Assembly (NCBI GenBank): GCA_016188575.1
Contig: JACPHN010000121.1
Span: 1-46,860 of the forward strand
DNA: 46,860 nt
Direction of reading: 5' to 3'
DNA from: Candidatus Schekmanbacteria bacterium
Lineage (GTDB): Bacteria; CSSED10-310; JACPHN01
This document shows, piece after piece, positions 29,743 through 41,300 of this stretch. Position 1 is the first letter of the stretch. Each line of letters opens with the position of its first letter. The notes beneath the pieces are model-generated. The model was not told the DNA's origin, made no database searches, and saw only the letters and a list, made by a program, of their open reading frames with translations. The position numbers and the translations under genes were made by a program.

Positions 29743-30654
29743 CTATTTGGTGGCAAAGACGCTCGCGCCTTCGGTGAGGTCGGCCTCGGAATACAGATCC
29801 GTCCACGTTCCGGCGCTCACGTGGCTGATCCGCGTGTAGTCGACCCAGCGCTTGCCCTCCGGCGTGTTGTGCAGGCTCGTTGCCGCCTCCAATCCAGCCT
29901 TGAGTGCCTCGCCGGACAGCTCGCCCTCGGTTGTTGCCACCACCGCCATCGGGATCGGCGGCGACTTGTGGACCACGCGAATCGCCCGCCAGATCGCCAT
30001 GGTGCGCGGCGACAGGGCCTCCAGCAGGCGATCGGACACCACGCCGACCTCCGCCGACTTGTAATGAACCGCCATCAACGAGGATGTGGACGAGGGACTG
30101 TGCTCGAAGCGCCCGACCTCGTCCAGCGCCACCTTTCCGTCGAACACGAGGCGCTCGAAGCGCTTGCGGTTTCTTCCCCAAAACTCGACCGCGATCAGGG
30201 ATCTGCCGCGGAGGTCGGCGAGGGTCTTGATGTCGGAGTCGCGGCGGACGACGACGCTGAGCTGATGCCTGGGTTCATCACCGCCGGCGACGCCGTAGGC
30301 AATCATCTGCAGGTTCCAGCGGATGCGGTTTTCCAGCGCGACTTCCCCATACAGCACCAGATACAGTGGTGGCGTGTGGTTTCTCTGGCACTGCTCGACG
30401 TACGTTTCCAAATCGTGCAGGCGCGTAAAATAGCGAACGTGCAGCTTGCGGCCGACCGCCGGCCCCATGTAGGCGTCGACCCAGTCCTGATAGTAGGTCG
30501 CAATGAGGGCGGGATCCTTCCCGACGGTGTCCGGAAAATAGTAAGCGATGTCTTGCTCCAACTCCCTGGACGGAGCCGTGGCCTGAGCACCGGGGCCTGG
30601 CCACAGGCAAAGAACCGCCGCGACGAGCAGCCCGCGAAAGGCGAGGGGGCACAT
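29743..30654 (-). CDS. PhnD-like phosphate/phosphonate ABC substrate-binding protein
   Basis: 303 residues from ATG 30654 (signal peptide LLVAAVLCLWPGPGAQA). The periplasmic-binding fold of the PhnD/phosphite-type family is visible: KLHVRYFTRLHDLETYVEQ, PPLYLVLYGEVALEN, HQLSVVVRRDSDIKTLADLRGRSLIAVEF, a Ser/Thr-rich ligand loop SPSSTSSLMAVHYKSAEVGVVSD, and VVHKSPPIPMAVVATT. No ABC permease or ATPase is next to it, so it is an orphan binding protein, perhaps linked to signalling rather than uptake. A longer start at 30702 would put an Arg/Pro-rich tail before the signal and is less likely. Confidence 0.8.
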   Translation of the reverse strand: MCPLAFRGLLVAAVLCLWPGPGAQATAPSRELEQDIAYYFPDTVGKDPALIATYYQDWVDAYMGPAVGRKLHVRYFTRLHDLETYVEQCQRNHTPPLYLVLYGEVALENRIRWNLQMIAYGVAGGDEPRHQLSVVVRRDSDIKTLADLRGRSLIAVEFWGRNRKRFERLVFDGKVALDEVGRFEHSPSSTSSLMAVHYKSAEVGVVSDRLLEALSPRTMAIWRAIRVVHKSPPIPMAVVATTEGELSGEALKAGLEAATSLHNTPEGKRWVDYTRISHVSAGTWTDLYSEADLTEGASVFATK

Positions 30655-30722
30655 GAGACCACCTGGCCCAGGGCCAGGCTTCCGTCGCAGACGCTCATCC
30701 ATTCGTCAGCCGGTCCGAAACC

Positions 30723-30895
30723 CCGCCCTTCAGGGCGGAATCGCCGCGGAACCGAGCGCAGCGAGGTCCAGGGCGGCGCCCGCCGCCGCAGGCGGTGGGA
30801 GGGTTCCCGCACCCCGGCCTGAAGGCCGGGGTTTCAGCGGTGGTTTGGGCGGGGTCCAAACCCCGCCCAAACATGTCGCCGGCCTGAAGGCCGGC
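30723..30895. repeat. Palindrome cluster (BIME/REP-like)
   Basis: Four perfect inverted repeats: CCGCCCT-TC-AGGGCGG (30723-30738), CCCCGGCCT-GA-AGGCCGGGG (30812-30831), GTTTGGGCGGGG-tccaaa-CCCCGCCCAAAC (30843-30872) and GCCGGCCT-GA-AGGCCGGC (30878-30895). The second and fourth share the core GGCCTGAAGGCC. This is typical of REP clusters moved by RAYT transposases; no RAYT gene is in the window. Confidence 0.8.
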
Positions 30896-31357
30896 ATCCT
30901 TATTGGTCATTCCCTGCCCCGCGCGTGGCGCGATTTGCCGACACCGCGACCACCATGCGAAAACAGCAGGAGCGAAATGCCTGTCCGAGCATGCCTGAGC
31001 TCCGGTTCGCCGCGCTCAGGAAGCCGTCCCGCGCCCGAGAACGCGGGGTGTCAGCGCCGCGACGCCCGGCCCGCGGACTCCGCGGTTGCGTCTGCTGTAC
31101 ACGGTTCGCATGTTCGCACCACTCCTTGCTGGATCGCGGCTCGCCCGCGCCTTCGTCTGTCGTCTGGGGCCACGGATCACTACCGGCGGAATCCTGCCCG
31201 CCGGCCGGTCACCTTTCTTGCAGCTACATCATAACAGGCAGAGCACAACCGTGCGCGCGTGAGGATGGTGCGAGCAATCCGCCGACGGGCACGACGTAAC
31301 TTGTCGTCGCCGCCCGCCTCCCGGGCGACGCCTACCGCTTCAGCGCCGCGCCAACCG

Positions 31358-31374
31358 TTGGCACCGGTCTTGCT
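31358..31374 (+). promoter_or_regulatory. Sigma-54-type -24/-12 promoter of the lipoprotein gene
   Basis: TTGGCACC-GGTC-TTGCT differs from the consensus TTGGCACR-N4-TTGCW at one position; GG and GC are exactly 10 nt apart. Transcription would start near 31385, leaving a leader of about 38 nt with TTGGAGAG before the ATG at 31423. An enhancer-binding activator would be needed; none is encoded here. Confidence 0.6.
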
Positions 31375-31422
31375 TCAGGGTTCTCGAACCTTCAGATCCA
31401 TGCCTCATCTTGGAGAGCGTCC

Positions 31423-31890
31423 ATGACGTCACGTCGCGCCGCCTGCCTCCTCTCGATCGCCGCCATCTCACTTACTGCCTGCACTGCCAACGACTCCCCC
31501 CGCTGGCCGCTCGCCGTGGCCAACACCCCCGCAGCCGCCGGAAGAGCACCGGTCCCCCTTCCCGCCGGGGCTGACACAGCCGTCGCGAACCCCTTTTCCG
31601 TGGACCACGAAACCAGCGCCGACAGAGCGCTCCAGGCACAGCTTGCATCGCAGCTCTATCTTCAGCAACTCGCCGCGCAACAGCTCGCCGCGCAACAGCT
31701 CGTCGCCGCATACGCCTCCGCCTACGGATCGGCCGCGCCGCAAGAGATAGCGGTCGATAACGGCCCATTGGGGAACACCGTCTACGGCGACGGTACCTGG
31801 AGCCGCGGATTGACGAGCTCCTATGGCGGCACCGATGATTCCGGGGGCTACGTGTGCGTCGACGGAACCTGTGCAACCTATGGTTGGTAG
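31423..31890 (+). CDS. Small lipoprotein with Gln-rich repeats
   Basis: 155 residues. Lipobox LLSIAAISLTAC gives a lipid-anchored Cys near residue 20. A middle segment repeats QQLAA(QQLAA)QQLVA, amphipathic and probably helical, and the C-terminus is Gly/Tyr/Ser-rich with two Cys (YVCVDGTCATYGW). The family is unknown. A good ribosome site (TTGGAGAG) and a near-consensus sigma-54 promoter precede it, so expression is probably conditional. It is inferred to face the periplasm or the surface. Confidence 0.75.
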   Translation: MTSRRAACLLSIAAISLTACTANDSPRWPLAVANTPAAAGRAPVPLPAGADTAVANPFSVDHETSADRALQAQLASQLYLQQLAAQQLAAQQLVAAYASAYGSAAPQEIAVDNGPLGNTVYGDGTWSRGLTSSYGGTDDSGGYVCVDGTCATYGW

Positions 31891-31983
31891 GCGTCGCCTC
31901 CTGAACCGCCCGTCGTCTTGACAATCCCCCGTGCTGCTTCGACAATACGGGCTGCACTCGACTCGGTGGTTTTTCAGGAGTAC

Positions 31984-32352
31984 ATGGCTGTGGCACTCAA
32001 GGACAACGACATCAAAGCACCTGCGGCTGACGCCGCGCTTCCCGAGGTTCGCGCCTATTTCGAGGAGAGACTCAATCGCAGCGGGCGCTATCGACTCTTT
32101 CTCGAGCTCGCCGTTGCTCTCGTCCTGCTGGCGCTCGTGTTCGTCGTTACCAATACGAATGCGCATCTGGAGAACATGGCCAACGCCATGGAAATGCAAA
32201 TCCGGCTCATCGAGCTGCAGCAGGAGCAGCTCAAATCGCTCAAGAAGGGCAGCGACGAGAGCACGGGAAAAATCAAGGGCGAGGTTTCGAACAAGCTCAA
32301 CGAGCTCGCCGATGCGCTGGGAACCGCTGCCGAGCAGTTGCGCTCGAAGTAG
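31984..32352 (+). CDS. Single-span membrane protein with coiled coil
   Basis: 122 residues from ATG 31984 (AGGAG just upstream; an in-frame GTG-type start at 31918 has no good site). One transmembrane helix (LFLELAVALVLLALVFVVT, about 40-58), then a long coiled coil (MEMQIRLIELQQEQLKSLKK ... LNELADALGTAAEQLRSK). Not a recognised family. The topology suggests a membrane-anchored rod. It follows the lipoprotein gene by 93 nt and converges on uvrA with 9 bp between the stops. Confidence 0.7.
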   Translation: MAVALKDNDIKAPAADAALPEVRAYFEERLNRSGRYRLFLELAVALVLLALVFVVTNTNAHLENMANAMEMQIRLIELQQEQLKSLKKGSDESTGKIKGEVSNKLNELADALGTAAEQLRSK

Positions 32353-32361
32353 CGCGGGCGG

Positions 32362-34950
<2,589 letters not shown>

Positions 34951-35047
34951 GCTTCCGATCCTGCTGTCAGCGGGTCGTGAGTGGTTTTTGGTGGGAGCAA
35001 TGGTAGAATACTTCTCATCATATTGGTAGCACCTCACGCAGTCGCTG
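34951..35047. promoter_or_regulatory. Divergent promoter region of uvrA and aat
   Basis: A 97-bp AT-rich gap (for this genome) with GTAGAATACT near 35003-35012. TAGAAT could serve as a -10 for aat, and its complement TATTCT for uvrA. The -35 boxes are weak and no recognisable SOS box was found. Confidence 0.3.
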
Positions 35048-35788
35048 ATGCCCGTATTCCGCCTTTCCTCCGAGCTCGCGTTCCCACGGCCGGAACTCGC
35101 TGATGCCTCGGGGCTTCTCGCCGTCGGCGGCGACCTTTCTCCGGCGCGCCTGCTGTTCGCCTATCGGATCGGCGTGTTTCCGTGGTACGACGCCAATCAG
35201 CCAATCTTGTGGTGGAGCCCCAACCCACGGCACGTGCTGCTACCGCAGGAATATCACCTGCCCCGATCGCTGCGCAAGGAGCTGCATCGGCGCCGATTCG
35301 AGCTGCGCGTCGACCAGGCGTTCGAGGCGGTGATGCGCGGTTGTGCGCGGGCATTTCGCCCAGGTCAAGACGGGACCTGGATCACGGAAGACATGATTGA
35401 GGCCTACGTCCGCCTCCACGTGCTCGGATACGCGCATTCGATCGAGAGCTGGAGTGCCGGGGAGCTGTGTGGGGGGCTTTATGGCATCAGTCTGGGAAGC
35501 TGTTTTTTTGGCGAGAGCATGTTCGCTGCACGGCCAGACGCCTCCAAGGTGGCGTTCGCCGGGCTCGTGCTGCAGCTCTGGCGGTGGGGATTTTCGCTCA
35601 TCGACTGTCAGACCCGGACCGCGCATCTGGCGCGTTTTGGCGGCCGCGACGTCGCGCGACGGCGGTTCATGGCGCTGCTCGCGAAAGGCCTGCTAGCGCC
35701 GACGCGGCTGGGGCGGTGGAAGCTGGACGAGGACCTGCAAGACGAGCTCGCGGCGTGGCGGGGTTTTGCGCGCGGCAGTGCGAAATGA
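35048..35788 (+). CDS. aat: Leucyl/phenylalanyl-tRNA-protein transferase
   Basis: 246 residues, normal for Aat, which attaches Leu or Phe to proteins with N-terminal Lys or Arg as the N-degron for ClpS/ClpAP. Motifs: GLLAVGGDLSPARLLFAYRIGVFPWYD, WWSPNPRHVLLP, TWITEDMIEAYVRLHVLGYAHSIESW, GGLYGISLGSCFFGESMF, FSLIDCQTRTAHLARFGG. It is translationally coupled by a 4-nt ATGA overlap to a hydrolase. No clp gene is in the window. Confidence 0.96.
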   Translation: MPVFRLSSELAFPRPELADASGLLAVGGDLSPARLLFAYRIGVFPWYDANQPILWWSPNPRHVLLPQEYHLPRSLRKELHRRRFELRVDQAFEAVMRGCARAFRPGQDGTWITEDMIEAYVRLHVLGYAHSIESWSAGELCGGLYGISLGSCFFGESMFAARPDASKVAFAGLVLQLWRWGFSLIDCQTRTAHLARFGGRDVARRRFMALLAKGLLAPTRLGRWKLDEDLQDELAAWRGFARGSAK

Positions 35789-36792
35789 AGATCACGGAGC
35801 ACCACCTGGCCGCCGCCGGCGGCGATATCAGTGTCCTCGATTTGCGGCCGGAGCGCGAGGCAAGAGCGGTTGCGGTCGTCGGTCATGCGATGATGGTCGA
35901 TCGCCGGACGGTCTGGCACCCGCGGCGCCCGTCCCTTGCGCAAGCGCTGGTGGCGCGCGGCATTCGCGCGCTGGTGCCGGACCTGCGCGGGCACGGCGCC
36001 AGCAACCCGGCGGCCGCCGCGGGCGGCCGCTGGAGATACGACGACCTCGTGGCCGATACCGCGCGGTACGTGGCGCTGGCGAGCAGCATCGCACCCGGAC
36101 AACCGGTGCACCTGGTTGGGCATAGTCTTTTCGGGCACACCTCGCTCGCCTATCTCGCCCGGAACCCGGACGCACCCGTAGCCGCGGTCGTGGCGATCGC
36201 CGTGCACCTGTGGGCACCGCGATGGACCCTCTCGCCCACGCACAGGATGCTCAAGCGTGTTCTGCTCGAGCTGCCCGGGGTGCTGGCCGCCGTCTGCGGC
36301 TTCGTTCCCGTGCGCGCCGCCCGGATGGGATCGGCGGACGAGTCGGCTCAGTACTGGCAGGACCTGGCTGACATCTACCGCCACGACGCCTGGCGAAGCG
36401 CGGACGGCTTCGACTATCACGCTGCTCTCGCCGGCATCCGCCAACCGGTCCTGCACGTGTTGAGCGAAGGCGATTGGTTCCTCGGCAACCCCAGCGAAGC
36501 GGCGCTCTTCCTCGGGCCGCTCGGCCACCGCCGGGAGCTGCTCGTCGGTGCGGCGGTGCCGGGCTCGGTGCTCGGCAGTTATTCGCCCACGCACATGGCG
36601 CTGCTCACCGATGCTCGCGCGCAACCGCTCTGGGACGCCATCGCCAACTGGCTCCTCACGCGCGCTGTTGCTCCTCCCGACGACGGCGCCGCAGCCGCCG
36701 ATCCAGCGCCCACCGCGTCAACCGAGCCATGGCCTCGAGCGCAATCCCCGGCGTCATCTTCGACCGCCCGAGACTGCGGTCCCGAAACGTGA
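35785..36792 (+). CDS. Alpha/beta-hydrolase fold protein
   Basis: 335 residues from ATG 35785. The fold is seen in VVGHAMMVDRRTVWHP (oxyanion-type loop), VPDLRGHGAS, nucleophile elbow GHSLFGH (Ser), an acid-bearing loop HVLSEGDWF and a late His (SYSPTHMALL). It lacks the catalytic context of any single named esterase, so the substrate is unknown. The last 45 residues are Pro/Ala/Ser-rich and overlap the convergent glycosyltransferase on the other strand by 137 nt, so the hydrolase may lack a tightly kept C-terminus. Confidence 0.8.
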   Translation: MKITEHHLAAAGGDISVLDLRPEREARAVAVVGHAMMVDRRTVWHPRRPSLAQALVARGIRALVPDLRGHGASNPAAAAGGRWRYDDLVADTARYVALASSIAPGQPVHLVGHSLFGHTSLAYLARNPDAPVAAVVAIAVHLWAPRWTLSPTHRMLKRVLLELPGVLAAVCGFVPVRAARMGSADESAQYWQDLADIYRHDAWRSADGFDYHAALAGIRQPVLHVLSEGDWFLGNPSEAALFLGPLGHRRELLVGAAVPGSVLGSYSPTHMALLTDARAQPLWDAIANWLLTRAVAPPDDGAAAADPAPTASTEPWPRAQSPASSSTARDCGPET

Positions 36793-37414
36793 TCGGTCGC
36801 TCCACCACGTGGAACCCCGCGTCGTGCGCGCGCATCGCCATCTCGACCTGAAAGTTGTAGCCAGCCGACTCGCAGGTGTGAGGTTCGAGCCGCCGGAGCG
36901 CTGGCGCGCGGAACGCGCGGAAGCCGCTGGTCACGTCACGCTGTTCAAGCCCGAGCGTGATCCGGGCATAGAGATTCCCCGCCCACGACAGAAAGCGGCG
37001 GTACGCGCGCCAACCGGCGATCCGGCCCCCCGCAACGTAACGGCTGCCAATCGCGATGTCGGCGCCGGCAACGATTTCCGCGACCAGCCCGGGCAGCTCC
37101 GCCGGATCGTGCGAGAAGTCGCAATCCATGGCGCAGACTATCTGCGGCCCGCGCTCCAGGGCGCGGCGAAAACCCGCCCCATAAGCCGGTCCGAGCCCCT
37201 CCTTGCGCGCTCGGTGCACCACCTCGATCCCCGGCAAGGACGCCGCGAGGCGGTCCGCCACCGCGCCGGTGCCGTCCGGAGACGCGTCGTCAACGACGAT
37301 CAGACCGTAGCCCAAGCGGCCGATCGCGGCCGCCATGCGCGGGAGGTTTTCCGCTTCGTTGTACGTCGGCAGTACGACGATGACGTCCAAAGTTTGCCCC
37401 CGATCGAGGTACAA
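36656..37414 (-). CDS. Polyprenol-phosphate mannosyltransferase-like GT2 (DPM1-type)
   Basis: 252 residues. GT2 motifs: VVLPTYNEAENLPRM, VVDDASPDGTG, KEGLGPAYGAGFRRAL, CAMDCDFSHDPAELPGL, IGSRYVAGGRI, YARITLGLEQRDVTSGFRAFR, and a basic C-terminus. This is the DPM1-like branch that loads sugar onto a polyprenyl phosphate carrier, often mannose. No membrane anchor is seen. The start at 37414 is TTG; a downstream TTG at 37390 (LDVIVVLP) is equally possible. The 3' end overlaps the convergent hydrolase. Confidence 0.88.
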   Translation of the reverse strand: MYLDRGQTLDVIVVLPTYNEAENLPRMAAAIGRLGYGLIVVDDASPDGTGAVADRLAASLPGIEVVHRARKEGLGPAYGAGFRRALERGPQIVCAMDCDFSHDPAELPGLVAEIVAGADIAIGSRYVAGGRIAGWRAYRRFLSWAGNLYARITLGLEQRDVTSGFRAFRAPALRRLEPHTCESAGYNFQVEMAMRAHDAGFHVVERPITFRDRSLGRSKMTPGIALEAMARLTRWALDRRLRRRRREEQQRA

Positions 37415-37479
37415 GACTCCGCCCTCAACACTATACTACGATGGCCAGGGCTGACACAATTCCTCCCTGCTGCGGCACT

Positions 37480-37508
37480 TTGGCGAGATCTGGAAAGCGG
37501 GCTATAAT
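37480..37508 (+). promoter_or_regulatory. Sigma-70-type promoter of the 37610 gene
   Basis: TTGGCG (37480-37485), 17-bp spacer, perfect TATAAT (37503-37508). A start near 37515 leaves a leader of about 95 nt to ATG 37610. It probably drives both the 37610 gene and the metzincin downstream. Confidence 0.6.
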
Positions 37509-37609
37509 CCGGCAGGTAACTGAAGCAATCAGGCACGTCTGCTCTACACCTGCGGCGCGCCGGCTTTCCCCAGCGGACACGGATGAACGGTTCGGAGGCA
37601 CTACGGATC

Positions 37610-38326
37610 ATGCGACGTTTCACCATCATTTCCCTCGGAGCTTCCTTCTTGGTGACGATCATGGCAGGCTCGGCGCTGGCGCGTAGCCGACCTGTGTCAT
37701 TGGAGGAGATGCCGGCCACGGCGCAGCGCGTGGTCGTCGGTGAGCTCGCCAGCGTCTCCACGCGCTGGGACGACAAGCACATCATGGTCTGGACGGACTA
37801 TACCTTCACCACCGCTGACCAGTGGTCTGGGCGACCGGTGGGCACCACTTTCATTGTCAGTGTCGCGGGCGGCGAAGTCGGAAACGAGGCGCGCTACGTC
37901 AGCGACGTTCCGAGCTTCTTTCAGGACCAGCAATACGTCCTTTTTCTCCACGGCAACGAGCACAAGTACCATTCACCGGTGATCGGCGAATGGCAGGGTG
38001 CGTTTACAGTTGCCCGCGATGACGACACGGGTGACGAGGTTCTCGTGGGGCTCGACGGCAAGAGGCTCGATCGCTTTGCGGACGGCACTCTCGGCCGCGG
38101 ACCGCAGATGCAGCCCGTCCCCGGCGAACCGCGCACCGTTCGCCGCGCCACCGATGCGGGCCACGCGCCGGCGACACCCGAGATTCGCCCGATCGTGCGC
38201 GACGCCGCGGGAAACGTCGTGTCCCAGGACGGTGCCGTGTTCGCGCCGAAGGAGCGCCGCCCGGAAGGGGAGCCGGTGACACTCGCCGAGCTGAAGTCGT
38301 TCGTCGAGAACCACCTCAACCCGTAG
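37610..38326 (+). CDS. Secreted hypothetical protein next to metzincin
   Basis: 238 residues with a signal peptide (RRFTIISLGASFLVTIMAGSALA). GGAGG 11 nt upstream supports ATG 37610; an in-frame ATG at 37583 is possible. The mature part has beta strands (RVVVGELASVSTRWDDKHIMVWTDYTFTT) and a QQYVLFLHGNEH segment. This layout is often next to matrixin-type proteases in related bacteria, by my recollection. It lies 15 nt upstream of the metzincin, so the two probably work together, perhaps as inhibitor or chaperone; this is inference. Confidence 0.7.
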   Translation: MRRFTIISLGASFLVTIMAGSALARSRPVSLEEMPATAQRVVVGELASVSTRWDDKHIMVWTDYTFTTADQWSGRPVGTTFIVSVAGGEVGNEARYVSDVPSFFQDQQYVLFLHGNEHKYHSPVIGEWQGAFTVARDDDTGDEVLVGLDGKRLDRFADGTLGRGPQMQPVPGEPRTVRRATDAGHAPATPEIRPIVRDAAGNVVSQDGAVFAPKERRPEGEPVTLAELKSFVENHLNP

Positions 38327-38341
38327 CCGAGGGGAGCCACC

Positions 38342-41300
38342 ATGAGCGCCAAAGCGACGACCCCCCCCGCTACGGGGCCGCTGCGCCGCCGGCATCCACG
38401 CCGCGGGCCGCACCCCACTACCTCCGTGCTCCTCGGCCTGGCCGCAATCGTGGCCGCCGTCGTGCCGGCCGGCGCCGCCAGGGACACCGGCCGCAGCTTT
38501 TACCTCGAAGATTTCGAGGGAGCGAGCAGCGATTTCACCTCCCAAATTCTGCTGGACAGCGGCGCCGCAACGGGATTCGCGCTCGTCACCGATGATGCCC
38601 ACGCCGGCGCGCAATCCGCCTACGTCGAGGATCAAAGCGAGACCAAGGACGCCGTTTTCTACTCGACGGCGTTGACGGGCGGCCCTGACACCATCGTCTC
38701 CTTCTGGCACCGTTACTCGCTGGAGGCCGACGCCGACGGTTATTACGATGGCGCCGTCTTCGAATACTCGACCGACGGCGGCACGGCGTGGTTCGACATC
38801 ACTGCGATCGCCACCGAAAACACCTATGACGGCGTGCTCGAGGACTTCTTCGGCAACCCGCTCGGCGGCCGCGAGGCCTGGTCCGGATTCGCGCAATGGC
38901 GCCAGGAGGTCTTCCACCTCGGCGACCGCACGGGAAGCGCTCTCATGTTCCGCTTCCGGCACGCCTCAGACGACCTCTTCGGCGATGACGGCTGGTGGAT
39001 AGACGATTTCGAATTCCAGACAAACGACGGGGCGCCGACTCCGACACCCACGCTGTCACCGACGCCAGGTCCGACGTCGACGCCCACGCCAACACCCGAT
39101 CCCTCGGTCGAGGCCTATTCCGGCTGGGTCAATAGCGAGCAGGGATGCTGGTGCGGCCGGCTCCCGAACTCGCTCTTGCCGGCCAGCTACGTCATCAAGG
39201 GCAAAAACGCCTCACCGGCGGATCGCGAGGCGGCACGCGACATGGTCGACTACTGGGATACCTTCGTAAACCTCTACAGCAGCAGCGTCGACAACTCGGA
39301 CACCCTGGGAGCACCGGGGAACGGCACCAACGAGGTCAACGTGTTTATCTCGTCCGCCGACAGCACGTCAATCTATGGCATCTCGATGAGCAGCGACACG
39401 TATGGAGTCGCCGCCCTGGTGCCGGATGCCTCCTTCGGCTCGTTCAACGAATGCCAGGATTTCAGCGCGGTCGGGTGTGCGGCGTACACGGAGACCGATG
39501 TCGTCGTCAACCTGAATTTCTCCGCGGGATGGACGAGCGACTGGTGGACCGATGACAACTCACCGGCGCTGGTGCAAACGACCGTGCTTCACGAGGTCGG
39601 GCACACGCTCGGATTGCACCACATTTTCTCGCTACCCCAATACGGAGACAGCTTCTCCACCCTGAACTATATCAATGACGACTCCGGGCGGTACGTAACG
39701 CGCATGGACTCCCTGACGGCGTTTACGGAATACCCCGCGCAGGCCGCGCGCGCCAGCCTGGTGGATGTGGGCGTCCACAATTTCGTCTTTGGCAATTCCA
39801 CGTACGCGGAGACCTACGCCACCCGGAACCCCGCGACGGTTCAGCGCGGCCAAAACCTCACGATCAGCAACTACCTGGTTCAGAGCCCGGGCAGCGTCGC
39901 CGCCCCGAATGTCGCCGTCACCTGGTACCTCTCGGCGGATACGACGATCGCCACCAGTGATTACGTGCTCGGAGTCGCCGACTTCAGCACGCTCAGCGCC
40001 AACAGCGAAACCGACCAGAACGTCCAGCTTCCCGTGCCGATGACGATCCCCGACGGCGTCTATTACATTGGCGCCATCATCACTACGGGCGGTCAACAAG
40101 ACGCGGTGACGTGGAACAATGTCGCGATTCTCGGGCATGGCGCGCGCCTACAGGTGACCGTGTCGGGCGGCGGGTCGGTGGATCCGACCGCAACCGCGAC
40201 GCGCACGCCCGGCCAGGGAACGCCATCGGCAACGGCAACCCGAACGCCAACATCCGGCTCGTCGACGCCGAGCGCCACGCCAACGACGACGCGAACCAGC
40301 ACGCCGTCGCCAACCCGCACGCCGACGCCGGATCTCCCCGTGAGTTACTCGGGTTGGGTGAACAATGAGCAAGGCTGCTGGTGCGGCCGCTTCCCCAACT
40401 CGGCCCTGCCGGCGGCGTACGTCGTCAAGGGCAAGGACGCGACTTCTGCCGATCGCGAGGCCGCACGCTCCATGATCGACTACTGGGATCGCTTCGTGAA
40501 CATCTACGACACCAGTGTCGACAATTCAAACGTGCTCGGCACGCCGGGGAACGGAACGAATGAGGTGAACGTCTTCATTTCCGCTGCGGAAAGCACGACG
40601 ATCTACGGCATATCGATGGATGCCAACACCTATGGAGTCGCCGCCATGGTGCCGGACGCGGCCTTCGGCGCGTTCAACGAGTGCCAGAGCTTCAGCGCCA
40701 CGGGTTGCAACCAGTTCACCGAGACCGACGTCGTCATCAACGCCGACTTCGGCTCGGGCTGGACAAGCGACTGGTGGAACGATGGGGGCTCGCCGGCGCT
40801 GGTGCAAACTACGGCACTGCACGAGGTCGGCCACACGGTCGGCTTGCACCACATCTTCACGCTCCCCGCCTTCGGTGACAGCTACTCGACGATGAACTAC
40901 ATCAATGACGACTCAGGGAAGTTCGTCACCCGCATGGATTCCAAGACCGTGTTCGCGGAATACCCGGCGCAGGCGCAGCGCGCGGCGCTCGTCGACGTCG
41001 GCGTGTATTCCTTCGTCTTCGGCAACAACCAGTACGGAGAAACGTACGCGACACGCGCTCCGGCGAGCCTCCCGCGCGGGCAGAACCTGACGATCAGCAA
41101 CTACATGGTCCAGAGTGCCGGGAGCATTGCGGCAAGCAATGTCGTGGTGTCATGGTACCTCTCGACGGACGTCGACGTTCCGGCGGGAGACTTCCTGCTC
41201 GGCACCGTCGAGCTCGGGGCGCTCAACCCCGACACGGAAAGTGATCTCAACGCCATGCTGCCCGTTCCCCAGTACGTGCCGGACGGGACCTACTACATCG

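Larger units (their letters stand above)
30655..31422. other. Intergenic region of 768 bp with palindromes and a promoter
   Basis: No gene recognised. The left third (30723-30895) holds a cluster of palindromes; 30900-31350 shows no ORF or RNA I can support; the right end (31358-31374) holds a sigma-54-type promoter for the lipoprotein gene. GGTTC-TC-GAACC near 31379-31390 is a small dyad right at the predicted transcription start. Confidence 0.6.

Noticed and set aside
30900-31350. Possible tRNA or small RNA in the gene-free stretch
   Set aside because: No TPsiC-like GGTTCRA box in the right setting and no cloverleaf pairing could be recognised.
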